In this document: positions 16,613-24,439 of the stretch, piece by piece
How the letters are laid out: each line of letters starts with the position of its first letter
How positions within the stretch are numbered: position 1 is the first letter of the stretch
NCBI RefSeq assembly: GCF_000422505.1
Contig: NZ_KE383869.1
Coordinates: 186,001-250,000, forward strand
Origin: Paenibacillus pinihumi DSM 23905 = JCM 16419
Lineage (GTDB): Bacteria; Bacillota; Bacilli; Paenibacillales; Paenibacillaceae
DNA: 64,000 nt
Direction: 5' to 3'
Made by a program: the position numbers and the translations under genes
Notes under the pieces: model-generated
Databases searched by the model: none
The model's input: only the letters and a program-made list of their open reading frames with translations
Told to the model about the DNA's origin: nothing

Positions 16613-17674
16613 ATGCACAGCCTTGATGAGTTAGTAAACCATATTATCAATGAACCCATGCTAAGTGGAGAAACGTATGTCTATTTGATTTTAGGCACTA
16701 AAAATTCGTATACGAGCGGGTATTTTGCTGTGTCTGGAGATGAAGTCTCGTATGATGGCAAAATCACGATTGCTCTTTTTGATAAATATAATAACCAAAT
16801 CGAAGAGTTTATGCTAGGGAAGGGAATTCTATGTGTCAAAGTAGATGCTGGCAGAATAGTCGATCAGGGCATCGTGAACGATATGAATCCTGAGCTTTTT
16901 GATTCCGATGTCCTGGAATTAATTATTTATCAGAGATATGGGTTGGAGCCTGATGGGCAGGAAAGAAAGGAAACGTTGCAGAAATCTTTAAAGGCGGAAA
17001 AAATCAAGGATACCTTGGTATTTGCATGTTACATGAATGATATGGACAAAATCAAGGAACGGGCAGGCCGAGCGAGAAAATCCGATTTAGACAAGGTTCT
17101 TGAATATTCCGGTACTTCATTGCAGTTCTGCAGCAAGCACGATAATTTAGAGGCATTCAGGTTGTTAGCCGAGAAGGGCGCGAATGTAGGAAAACGTGCT
17201 CTTACTCAAACACCTCTTGAACTCGCATTTAGATACTCAAGTGATATTGTGAATTATATGAGTTACGCATTTCCGGAGGTTTATCAAAAAGAGGTAAAAA
17301 AGAAGGGATTTTCAATTTCTTATCATTGTAAGGATGAAGCTCTGCTGAAAGAGATATTCATGCTGGGCTGTGATGTGAATCAGGAGAGAAAACCATTCCC
17401 GCCTCTACATAACTTCGCGGATTACAATAACGCAACAGGAATAAAATTCTTGTTAGCTCACGGGGCTAATGTTGATTGCAGAAATGAGTATAAGCAAACC
17501 GCCTTGCATAGAGCGATTATGAGGAGAAATGTTGCCGCAACTGAAATGCTGTTAGAGCATGGTGCGGACGTTCAAGCTGCAGACCGAGACGGGAAGACAC
17601 CTGTGGATTTGGCTAAAACCTGTGAAAACGAAGTAATTTATAATATGCTCTTATCCGGCAATCATATTTTTTAA
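16613..17674 (+). CDS. Ankyrin-repeat protein
   Basis: 353 residues. The N-terminal 110 residues are a domain I do not recognise. Ankyrin-like repeats begin near residue 145 and are clearest at the end: GTSLQFCSKHDNLEAFRLLAEKGANV, ATGIKFLLAHGANVDCRNEYKQ, then TALHRAIMRRNVAATEMLLEHGADVQ. Such repeats bind other proteins. There is no signal peptide, so it should be cytoplasmic. The ATG follows ATGGAGGTAACAAC. It stands alone between a divergent hydrolase and the ArsR pair. The partner is unknown; bacterial ankyrin proteins often serve as immunity or regulatory partners. Confidence 0.8.
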   Translation: MHSLDELVNHIINEPMLSGETYVYLILGTKNSYTSGYFAVSGDEVSYDGKITIALFDKYNNQIEEFMLGKGILCVKVDAGRIVDQGIVNDMNPELFDSDVLELIIYQRYGLEPDGQERKETLQKSLKAEKIKDTLVFACYMNDMDKIKERAGRARKSDLDKVLEYSGTSLQFCSKHDNLEAFRLLAEKGANVGKRALTQTPLELAFRYSSDIVNYMSYAFPEVYQKEVKKKGFSISYHCKDEALLKEIFMLGCDVNQERKPFPPLHNFADYNNATGIKFLLAHGANVDCRNEYKQTALHRAIMRRNVAATEMLLEHGADVQAADRDGKTPVDLAKTCENEVIYNMLLSGNHIF

Positions 17675-17747
17675 ACCTGGGGCACTCTTGTACAACAAGG
17701 GTGTCTTTTACATTTCAACGTTTTAATAAAGACTCTTAAAAACCTTG

Positions 17748-17800
17748 TTGACACGACACTGAATGGTGTCCTATAATAAAACCGTCACCAAATGGTGTCC
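17748..17800 (+). promoter_or_regulatory. Strong promoter with two ArsR-type operators
   Basis: TTGACA (17748-17753), 18 bases, TATAAT (17772-17777). The decamer AATGGTGTCC occurs at 17762-17771 and 17791-17800. Each copy is part of an inverted repeat (GACAC/GTGTC between the boxes, CACC/GGTG downstream), ideal for autorepression by the ArsR protein. Confidence 0.7.
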
Positions 17801-17837
17801 AATTAAATATAACAAAAAATGCTTAGGAGAGGGTGTT

Positions 17838-18167
17838 TTGAGCGAGAGAGATCAATTGCGAGATGTATTTGCCGCGATTGCCGATCCAACCAGGCGCCGG
17901 CTCATTCGTCTGTTAGCAGAGGCGAAGGAGACACCGCTGCATGAATTAACGGCACACTTTCAGATGGGCCGTACAGCCGTATCCAAGCATTTGACCATAC
18001 TTAGAGAGGCAGGACTGGTACTTGACCGAAAAGCCGGCAGGGAAACGCTATTTAGGCTAAACGCCGCCCCGCTCAGAGAAATTCAAGATTGGGTAGCCTT
18101 CTATAGCCAGTTCTGGAGTGCAAATTTATTACGTTTGAACCAACTATTAGAGGAGGAAGAAGAATGA
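17838..18167 (+). CDS. ArsR-family repressor
   Basis: 109-residue winged-helix regulator: ADPTRRRLIRLLAEAKETPL, recognition helix MGRTAVSKHLTILREAGLV and wing DRKAGRETLFRL. No metal-binding cysteines are present, so a metal sensor is unlikely. The TTG at 17838 with AGGAGAGGGTG upstream is the start. Its stop overlaps the next start (ATGA). ArsR genes joined to AHSA1/SRPBCC genes form a common two-gene module; here the doubled operator at 17755-17800 suggests self-control. Confidence 0.9.
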   Translation: MSERDQLRDVFAAIADPTRRRLIRLLAEAKETPLHELTAHFQMGRTAVSKHLTILREAGLVLDRKAGRETLFRLNAAPLREIQDWVAFYSQFWSANLLRLNQLLEEEEE

Positions 18168-18583
18168 GTTTGACATTATCCCTGGATTTTGAATACAAGA
18201 CATCAATCGAGAAGCTTTGGTTGGCTTTGACTGATTCAAGCAAACTTGCCAAGTGGGTGGCCAACATCCATACAGGTGAAGCAATGGAAAACAATTTTAA
18301 GCCTGTTGTAGGACACGCATTTCAGTTCCGTACACAGCCGACCGAATGGTGGAATGGAGTTATAGAGGGTGAAGTCCTTATTGTGGACGAACCGAACCAC
18401 TTGTCCTATACATGGAACAGCGGAGGGGAGAAGCACACAATTACCTGGACTCTGCAGGATCTGGGGGAAGGGAAGATTAACCTTCATCTTGAACAGACCG
18501 GAATTTCAAGTGAACCGGCACTCAATGGAGCCAAGTATGGCTGGAGCAGTTGGTGCGGCAAGCTTGAACAGGTCGTTTCCTGA
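18164..18583 (+). CDS. SRPBCC (AHSA1-like) domain protein
   Basis: 139 residues of the START-like SRPBCC fold, AHSA1/ActD-like type: IEKLWLALTDSSKLAKWV at the N-terminus, central TEWWNGVIEGEVL and the C-terminal GWSSWCGKLEQVV. Proteins of this family bind hydrophobic ligands in a deep pocket. It is translated directly after the ArsR gene (four-base overlap) and shares its promoter. Ligand and function are unknown; context suggests response to a small hydrophobic compound. Confidence 0.85.
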   Translation: MSLTLSLDFEYKTSIEKLWLALTDSSKLAKWVANIHTGEAMENNFKPVVGHAFQFRTQPTEWWNGVIEGEVLIVDEPNHLSYTWNSGGEKHTITWTLQDLGEGKINLHLEQTGISSEPALNGAKYGWSSWCGKLEQVVS

Positions 18584-18636
18584 ACCTCATCATAGTTAAC
18601 GGCCGATTTTTTGGGAATAATGACACAAAAAGAGAA

Positions 18637-19107
18637 ATGGAAATGTCCCCTATCGTTGATTTTAATAAGGTGTCTACGGCTGGTTTAGAATCTTCACCTG
18701 TAGTTGATGCGCTTGCCGGTCTGCGTGCTAATGAAGCCCGTTACTTTATGAACAAATACAAGCATGAATTTACGGTTGTGCAGGCTGGAGAAAGCCAGGA
18801 GACCCTTGATTATGTGAACCGGATTTTGAAGGAAGAACGAAATCTGGAATTTGCGGCGAAGCCATTAGAAACGTCGCGTTTTCAAGTAGAGAATATCCAA
18901 TTCGCCTACGTCTTTTATGAGGATGGTCTTGCGATCAATGTGATGTATACGGTGGATGACCCTAAGAAGCGGGCCGTTGGTTTCAAGCTTTCTGAGGGGA
19001 TGGAGGTACCAGCCGAGTTGGAAGGGAAGTTTAAGTTTGCCAGGCAGAAGTCTAAACTGGCCGGAACAATTCGCGGTTCGTTTTTTGTCATTAAAGGGGA
19101 ATATTGA
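18637..19107 (+). CDS. Conserved-looking protein of unknown function
   Basis: 156 residues, not recognised. It starts MEMSPIVDFNKV, has no signal peptide or membrane segment and is charged with mixed helix/strand character; the C-terminal part (GFKLSEGMEVPAELEGKFKFARQKSKLAG) looks beta-rich. The ribosome site AAAGAGA is modest. It lies 50 bases after the AHSA1 gene in the same direction and before a clear terminator, so it may be the third gene of the ArsR operon. Confidence 0.55.
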   Translation: MEMSPIVDFNKVSTAGLESSPVVDALAGLRANEARYFMNKYKHEFTVVQAGESQETLDYVNRILKEERNLEFAAKPLETSRFQVENIQFAYVFYEDGLAINVMYTVDDPKKRAVGFKLSEGMEVPAELEGKFKFARQKSKLAGTIRGSFFVIKGEY

Positions 19108-19175
19108 ATTATACAAATGCATAATGGCTGTGTGTTTGGACAGGCAAGGAAAGCAGAAATAGAATTCGCAAATGG

Positions 19176-19206
19176 GGAGACCTCTAACATAGGGGTCTCC
19201 TTTTTT
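19176..19206 (+). terminator. Terminator
   Basis: GGAGACC (19176-19182) pairs with GGTCTCC (19194-19200), followed by TTTTTT. It closes the ArsR/AHSA1 transcription unit. Confidence 0.8.
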
Positions 19207-19253
19207 CGCTCCATAGCTGTTCAGCTCCTAAAAATATGCAGCTGCAATCTGCT

Positions 19254-20069
19254 TCAGTTCTGCAAGGAGTTGTGGCTGCCTTCCCGGACCGGAGGCCGCT
19301 GCCCCTTCACTCGCTTCAATGTGGCGACAATGAGAAAACTGACGATGACAAGCAGGAGCCATGAGCTGACCTTGCTGACATGGACGAGACGCCAGACATC
19401 AGACTGATCCGGATATTCCCATGCGCTAAAGAAGGTCGCGATGTTCTCTGCAACCCAAATAAAGAAGCCAATCAGCACGAAAGAGAGTGCCAGCGGCATC
19501 CGGTAACGATGACGGCCGACTTCAAAGGTAACCCATGTCCGCCAAAATACGATCAGCACCAGTGCCGACAGCCACCAGCGGATATCGATCCAATAATGGT
19601 GCGTGAAAAAGTTCAGATAGATGGCTGCGGCCAGCGGGGTGACCAGCCAGAGTGAAGGCCAACGCACAAGATCGACCTTCATACGCCGCCATGCCTGGCA
19701 TAGGTAGCTCGCTACGCTCGCATACATAAACCCGCTGTACAGGGGAACTCCGCCGACCTTCGTCCAGCCTTCTCCCGGATAAGACCAGGACCCCATGTGA
19801 ACCTTGAACAGCTCCAGCGCGAGACCAATCAGGTGGAAGACCGTAATGACCTTCAGCTCATCGCGTGTCTCCAGCCCTGAACGCAGCATCCATACCTGCA
19901 TGGCCAGACAAATGATAAGCAGCAAATCATAACGGGGTACCCAAGGGAGTGAAATCAGCTTGGTCAGCGCCAATGAAGCAAAGATGACCACGGGAAAAAT
20001 ACAAGACAGTGCTTGCTGCCAGCCAAAGTGTACCAACTGCTGGACGGCATGCCATATGCGGTTTTGCAT
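19254..20069 (-). CDS. DUF817-family integral membrane protein
   Basis: About 271 residues, rich in Trp and His, with roughly eight membrane helices. Segments such as ELFKVHMGSWSYPGEGWTKV, GGVPLYSGFMYASVASYLCQ and FFTHHYWIDIRWW are typical of DUF817. The ATG at 20069 is taken as start because GGAGAGAA lies just upstream; the ATG at 20084 would overlap it. The function of the family is not known. It is an isolated gene, convergent with the ArsR operon. Confidence 0.82.
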   Translation of the reverse strand: MQNRIWHAVQQLVHFGWQQALSCIFPVVIFASLALTKLISLPWVPRYDLLLIICLAMQVWMLRSGLETRDELKVITVFHLIGLALELFKVHMGSWSYPGEGWTKVGGVPLYSGFMYASVASYLCQAWRRMKVDLVRWPSLWLVTPLAAAIYLNFFTHHYWIDIRWWLSALVLIVFWRTWVTFEVGRHRYRMPLALSFVLIGFFIWVAENIATFFSAWEYPDQSDVWRLVHVSKVSSWLLLVIVSFLIVATLKRVKGQRPPVREGSHNSLQN

Positions 20070-20255
20070 TATATTTCTCTCCATTCTGAGAGTAATCGCA
20101 GATAGAATCCATGCATTTGTATCGACTTGAATTTATCATAAAATTTATTGTTTTACAATAATTTATTATTGAAATGGGAAATATTATTGTTGTTAAATGA
20201 CGAATTAAGATTAAGGGCACGGAATAGTTGCCCACGCACATTTTTAAAAGCAATC

Positions 20256-20284
20256 TTGGCACTGCGACATGGATATGATACAAT
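20256..20284 (+). promoter_or_regulatory. Promoter in the 20085-20436 gap
   Basis: TTGGCA (20256-20261), 17 bases, TACAAT (20279-20284), reading towards the J-domain gene. The rest of this AT-rich gap shows no gene apart from a 21-residue open frame at 20357-20422. Confidence 0.55.
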
Positions 20285-20356
20285 TGCCAAAATTTTCTTA
20301 TGACTTTTGTGGATTGATCAGATTTTTGCAGTTATAAGAAAAGGAAATTGTATTCT

Positions 20357-20422
20357 ATGTGTGGCAAAAGGGGTGCTGAGGAATACATTGAGAACCATCA
20401 GACGGTGTATGATCAAGTGTAG
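20357..20422 (+). CDS. Possible 21-residue leader peptide
   Basis: ATG at 20357 with AAAGGAA upstream, ending in TAG 15 bases before the J-domain gene. The peptide starts MCGKRGAEEYIENHQ. It lies in the leader of that gene's transcript and could be an upstream ORF. The evidence is only length and position, so it may be chance. Confidence 0.2.
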   Translation: MCGKRGAEEYIENHQTVYDQV

Positions 20423-20436
20423 CGGGGGTGATAGAA

Positions 20437-20892
20437 ATGGATGCTGTTTATAGAATGGATGAAATAAAGCGAAAGTTGAGAAGGCTCAAAAAGCTTGAAG
20501 TCAAAATTCGGTTTAACGGTATCTTGAAGCCCCATAACAAGCTCATTTGGGATCAATTCTTTGAGCTTCGTGAGACCAATAACAGTAACGCGAAATACTC
20601 CTTGCGAATGTTAGTATCGATGAGTCGTGAAGAGTATGAGAGTGTCATGAATGAATATTCATCAATGGTTTATTATGAGTATTATAAAGATAACGGGATG
20701 GCTGGCGAGTCCGGAATGCATGACCCTGTTATTCTTTCAAATCTTGGGCTGCCGTGTAATGCGGATGAGTATCAAATTAAAAAAAGATTCCGGGAGCTTG
20801 CAAAGAAATACCATCCTGACGCAGGCGGAGACGCCGCGATGTTTATTGAGCTCATGAATTCCTATAAGAAGTTATTAGGCGGGCAAGGGTAG
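20437..20892 (+). CDS. J-domain protein
   Basis: 151 residues. The C-terminal 55 residues form a J domain: LGLPCNADEYQIKKRFRELA, then KKYHPDAGGD with the HPD motif that stimulates DnaK, then FIELMNSYKKLL. The N-terminal 90 residues are charged (KRKLRRLKKLEVKIRF) and unknown. This places the J domain at the end, unlike DnaJ itself, so the protein is a specialised co-chaperone. The ATG follows GGGGGTGA. A perfect hairpin separates it from the convergent AraC gene. Confidence 0.85.
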   Translation: MDAVYRMDEIKRKLRRLKKLEVKIRFNGILKPHNKLIWDQFFELRETNNSNAKYSLRMLVSMSREEYESVMNEYSSMVYYEYYKDNGMAGESGMHDPVILSNLGLPCNADEYQIKKRFRELAKKYHPDAGGDAAMFIELMNSYKKLLGGQG

Positions 20893-20924
20893 AGCGCTGA
20901 TGGCTGATACCCCTGAATTTGTCA

Positions 20925-20956
20925 TATAGAAGCGGCCCTTAGCGGCCGCTTCTATA
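20925..20956. terminator. Bidirectional terminator
   Basis: TATAGAAGCGGCC (20925-20937) pairs perfectly over 13 bases with 20944-20956, with T-tracts on the plus side. It serves the J-domain gene and overlaps the end of the AraC gene. Confidence 0.8.
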
Positions 20957-21814
20957 TTTTCCCGGTGACATTCCGTAGGTTCTGGTAAATACTCTTGTAA
21001 AATAATGCACGCTTGCATAACCTGCGCGTTCGGCGATCTCTGAGAAGCCAAGGTCGGTGTGCCGGATCAGATGCGCGGCGCGCTTTAATTTTTCCCGTTG
21101 GATATAGTCCTGGCAGCTGGTCTGCAAATTTTCTTGAAACAAGCGGGATACACTGCGGCTGGATAAATGCATGTAACGGGCGATATCGCCCACAGACAAG
21201 TCAGCTGACAGGTTGTCACGGATATACAGGACCACACTGCGCAGGGAATGATGCGATAGCTTGCGTGGAGGCGGCGTCCGTTTCCCTTCGTTCTCCTCTG
21301 CAAAGGCGTTGCATAAGGAGAGCAGCAGTGACTGTGCGGTACTGTTCAGCAGCGTATCGTTGAGAGAATCATAGTTCCGGGTCTGCTCAATCAATGCACG
21401 CCAGATGAGCGCAGTCGGTGTCTCCCCGATTCCATAGCGAATGCAGTCTGAAGAGCTCTCCAACTCACGGCAGCTTGCAAGGGCCTCCGGCGCTGAACCC
21501 GATTCATCGATTTCGAAAGCCACATAGCACAGATCAAGACCACTTTTACTACGGATTTGGTGAAGAATGCCCGGCTTGGACAGGAATAATGTATCCTTGT
21601 ACAGCGGGTATTCGGTATCGTGGTCCAGGTAAGTACCTTCTCCCTCACGCACGTAGCATGCTTCGTAAAAAGAGTGCTTGTGCAGAGGATTATCGTAATG
21701 ATTCGGATTGATACCCCAGTATTGAACCTGAAACGAAAGCTGACCGCCAGTTGGGCGTTCCGCCGCGATATTGAGCCAATTTTCACGATCCTTGAATTCC
21801 AGCGCCCTCATCAT
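20939..21814 (-). CDS. AraC-family regulator
   Basis: 291 residues. N-terminal cupin-like sensor domain (NPLHKHSFYEACYVREGEG), C-terminal double helix-turn-helix (about 195-290: LSVGDIARYMHLSSRSVSRLF, then FSEIAERAGYASVHYFTRVF and the GMSPGKYR end). ATG at 21814 follows AGAGGAGG. It is divergent from a phytanoyl-CoA dioxygenase family gene, and AraC regulators next to such dioxygenases are frequent in Paenibacillus-type genomes, so it probably activates that gene in response to a small metabolite, perhaps a sugar derivative (inference). Confidence 0.9.
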   Translation of the reverse strand: MMRALEFKDRENWLNIAAERPTGGQLSFQVQYWGINPNHYDNPLHKHSFYEACYVREGEGTYLDHDTEYPLYKDTLFLSKPGILHQIRSKSGLDLCYVAFEIDESGSAPEALASCRELESSSDCIRYGIGETPTALIWRALIEQTRNYDSLNDTLLNSTAQSLLLSLCNAFAEENEGKRTPPPRKLSHHSLRSVVLYIRDNLSADLSVGDIARYMHLSSRSVSRLFQENLQTSCQDYIQREKLKRAAHLIRHTDLGFSEIAERAGYASVHYFTRVFTRTYGMSPGKYRSGR

Positions 21815-21931
21815 CTGCCTCCTCTGTCTCAAAAGTGCAAAAAGAAGTCCGATCCGGTCAAATACGATGCTGCCGATTCATTTTACAATAACATCGAAAG
21901 GCCAACACCACAAGCCGAGGGAGCGGGTTCG

Positions 21932-22696
21932 ATGATTACGAAGGAGCAGGCGGATTTTTACAAGGAAAACGGTTATTTGTTAGTGGAGGGTGTCTTCAGT
22001 ACCGATGAGATCGGGATGATGCGCAAGGCGATGGATGGGATTATTGAACGCGCAGCAAGCACGAAATTTGACCATAATGCGGCATGGCAGGGCGATTTTT
22101 TGCCTTCAGAGGAACTGAAGAAGCTGGTACTCAAAGGGTTTCACGATGTTCATTATCACGATGCGATTTTTACACGGGCTTTGTCCCATCCCAACATGGC
22201 GTCGATTCTGTCGATGCTGATCGGCCCGAATGTACAGCTTCATCATTCGAAAATGCTGGTGAAGCCGCCGGAGAATGGAGCCGCATTCCCAATGCATCAG
22301 GATCACCCGTATTTTCCCCATGAGAAGCATACAATGATGGCTGCCAGCGTGCACCTGGACGACACGGACGAGCAGAACGGATGCTTGTGTGTTATCCCTA
22401 AATCTCACAAGGACGGCCCGGTTGGGCACGTAGGGCGACACTATTTGAATCATGAGCAATACCCGATTTCGATGGGAACTCCTTGTCCGGCCAAGGCAGG
22501 GGACGTATTGTTCTTCAATTATTTGACGATTCACGGTTCGGGCCCGAACCGCAGCGAGCGGACACGGCGCAATGTGCTGTTCCAGTACCGCGATCCTGAG
22601 GATATGCCAAGTGAAGAGACACATGTGAATTGGGGACAGGGGCTTATGGTATGCGGTCAAAATCCGATTTTTAAAGCTTATAAAGGGGCGCATTGA
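21932..22696 (+). CDS. Phytanoyl-CoA dioxygenase family protein
   Basis: 254-residue Fe(II)/2-oxoglutarate-dependent oxygenase. The iron ligands are seen in MHQDHPYF (His and Asp, near 117-119) and in TIHGSGPN (distal His), with the following RSERTRRN arginine for 2-oxoglutarate. The length and the N-terminal TKEQADFYKENGYLLVEGVF are family-typical. The ATG at 21932 follows GAGGGAG. It hydroxylates an unknown small molecule in the cytoplasm. The AraC gene on the other strand is the likely controller. Confidence 0.9.
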   Translation: MITKEQADFYKENGYLLVEGVFSTDEIGMMRKAMDGIIERAASTKFDHNAAWQGDFLPSEELKKLVLKGFHDVHYHDAIFTRALSHPNMASILSMLIGPNVQLHHSKMLVKPPENGAAFPMHQDHPYFPHEKHTMMAASVHLDDTDEQNGCLCVIPKSHKDGPVGHVGRHYLNHEQYPISMGTPCPAKAGDVLFFNYLTIHGSGPNRSERTRRNVLFQYRDPEDMPSEETHVNWGQGLMVCGQNPIFKAYKGAH

Positions 22697-22752
22697 GCGA
22701 GGTTTGACGATAAGTTTAAATTGCAAGCAGGTTTGGCCTGTAGCCGCAATTG

Positions 22753-22801
22753 AAAAAACGCAAGTTCCAAGGCTGAGGAAGCCTCGGGACTTGCGTTTTT
22801 T
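22753..22801. terminator. Strong bidirectional terminator
   Basis: 16-base arms (22753-22768 and 22786-22801) with one mismatch, flanked by A6 and T6, plus an inner AGGCT/AGCCT stem. It separates the dioxygenase gene from the convergent anti-sigma gene. Confidence 0.9.
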
Positions 22802-22858
22802 CTCGAAGCATCAGCCCGGTGGGGCTTATTGAAGAATGTATGATTCGCCAGAAAGCCG

Positions 22859-23638
22859 TTAATGCAGCGTATAAGAAGATAGCACGGTTCCATGGCCATC
22901 GATAGCCTCTATAGTAGTCCCTTTTCCCGTATTTTGAGTGTCCGCCAACCAATATCGGGAGCCGTCAGGGCTTGGGATAATATCCGCATCCCAGTGGTTG
23001 CCGAGCCTGTCTCTGATCCTAATGCCGGCAATGCCGGACTGTGACAGATTCCCGGAGAAAATATTCAGATTACCGTAGGTTATCTGCCCATCGAATACAA
23101 CTCCGGGCATAATGGAGCTTTCCGTCCCTGTTCGTTGACCGCTGTAATCACGAGACCAGCCGCCCAGCCCGGTACCGGTCGAATAATTGCCATTGTAATC
23201 TGTCCATTTCAAAACATCAATATATACGCCAGTGTTGTCTGCATCTTTTGGCGGAGCGGAATAGATCAATGCAAAATTTCCGGCGATATGCTTTTCTAAG
23301 AGCACCTGTTTCTTCTCATCGTCACCCCGGCCGGAATTAATTAATGTGTCCCGGATTTGGGGTTCAAGCACGACAGTAGATTTACCTATAATTAATGGGA
23401 ATGCTGGTGCGCTGTCAGGTGCCAGTATGTCGGAGAAAATGAAGACCGCACATAGGGCTGCAGCCGCCGCCACGGCTCCAAACACCTTCAGCCAGTGCCG
23501 GGGACGAATGCTATGGTCGCCTTCCCCCAAAGCCTGCTTATAAATATGGGTGGCGAGTTTTTCGTTGAACATGCGTTTTCTGAGCGGCTGATCTTCCTTC
23601 AGTGTAGTGTACCATTCCGGGTTAGATGAACGTTTCAT
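22859..23638 (-). CDS. Membrane anti-sigma factor partner of the ECF sigma gene
   Basis: 259 residues. An N-terminal cytoplasmic stretch with PLRKRMFNEKLATHIY is followed by one membrane helix (VFGAVAAAAALCAVFIF, about residues 52-70) and an external beta-rich domain of about 185 residues. No zinc-binding ZAS motif is visible, so the mode of sigma binding differs from RsiW. Its start lies inside the end of the sigma gene (17-base overlap), the usual translational coupling of sigma and anti-sigma. Role inferred from topology and position. Confidence 0.75.
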   Translation of the reverse strand: MKRSSNPEWYTTLKEDQPLRKRMFNEKLATHIYKQALGEGDHSIRPRHWLKVFGAVAAAAALCAVFIFSDILAPDSAPAFPLIIGKSTVVLEPQIRDTLINSGRGDDEKKQVLLEKHIAGNFALIYSAPPKDADNTGVYIDVLKWTDYNGNYSTGTGLGGWSRDYSGQRTGTESSIMPGVVFDGQITYGNLNIFSGNLSQSGIAGIRIRDRLGNHWDADIIPSPDGSRYWLADTQNTGKGTTIEAIDGHGTVLSSYTLH

Positions 23639-24170
23639 AGGTTCCTTCCTCCTTCAACAGTCGGGATAGCTTTTGACGTGCAGCGAATAATCTCGACTTG
23701 GCTGTTCCTTCGGGAATGCCGAGCAGCGAGGCGATCTCCGTCATAGACAGTTGATGACGCGCATGAAGCAGCAGAATCTCCCTATGCTTGGCAGGCAGGC
23801 TGAATACATGCCGCCAAACCTCGTTCGTTGCTTCTTCGTCCAGGAATGCTTGCTCGGCAGAACGTTGTTGTCCATTTGGGATAATACGGCCAGGCAGAAT
23901 TGTTCTGCGGAAGAAGGCTGAATTTTTGTAATTGTAGCTCAGGTTGCGTGTGATGCGGAGCAGCCAGGTCTTCACGGATGCTTCTCCCCGGAATGAATCA
24001 AGGTGGCGGTATGCCCTTATAAATACGTCCTGCGTAATATCGTCAGCCAGGCTGCGGTTGCGGCCGATCAGGAAGGCATAGTTCCAGACTTCCTGCCCGT
24101 AATCCCGTATGAGCGATTCCAGCATATCGGGATTCATTGAAGCGGCGTATTTTAAGTAATCATAGTCCAC
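23622..24170 (-). CDS. ECF-type RNA polymerase sigma factor
   Basis: 182 residues. Region 2 (about 18-85) contains ADDITQDVFIRAYRHLDSFRG and region 4 (about 125-175) contains LSMTEIASLLGIPEGTAKSRL. The start is GTG at 24170 with the perfect ribosome site AGGAGGTGA. The overlapping downstream gene encodes a membrane anti-sigma, so the pair should respond to an envelope signal. A possible self-regulated promoter lies at 24194-24218. Confidence 0.92.
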   Translation of the reverse strand: MDYDYLKYAASMNPDMLESLIRDYGQEVWNYAFLIGRNRSLADDITQDVFIRAYRHLDSFRGEASVKTWLLRITRNLSYNYKNSAFFRRTILPGRIIPNGQQRSAEQAFLDEEATNEVWRHVFSLPAKHREILLLHARHQLSMTEIASLLGIPEGTAKSRLFAARQKLSRLLKEEGTYETFI

Positions 24171-24193
24171 CGGCGTTCACCTCCTATAGAATA

Positions 24194-24218
24194 GACAAAA
24201 TAGGCCGTCTCCCAGTTC
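24194..24218 (-). promoter_or_regulatory. Possible ECF-type autoregulated promoter
   Basis: On the minus strand GAAC is followed after 17 bases by TGTCTAT, the GAAC/GTC spacing usual for ECF promoters, 24 bases before the sigma gene start. Confidence 0.4.
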
Positions 24219-24439
24219 ATTTTATTCCAGCAAGTCTGCTCCGAAGGGAGGGGAGAAGATCGGCTCTTTGACGGTAAAGGTCTGAAATTGGAGTGAATCA
24301 ATCGGATCAGCTATTCCTCTCAGCTATGAATTCATTAAGGATTCGCTTAACAGGTTTAACTTAATTTATAACCATTAAGCCATGTAATGTTTTATAATGT
24401 AAGCAATCTATTTTTGTTGGCCGAGAGGAAGTCATCCCT

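Noticed and set aside
21620-21931. Longer start for the phytanoyl dioxygenase gene, reaching into the AraC gene
   Set aside because: The extension lies antisense to the AraC coding region; the ATG at 21932 gives the normal family length.
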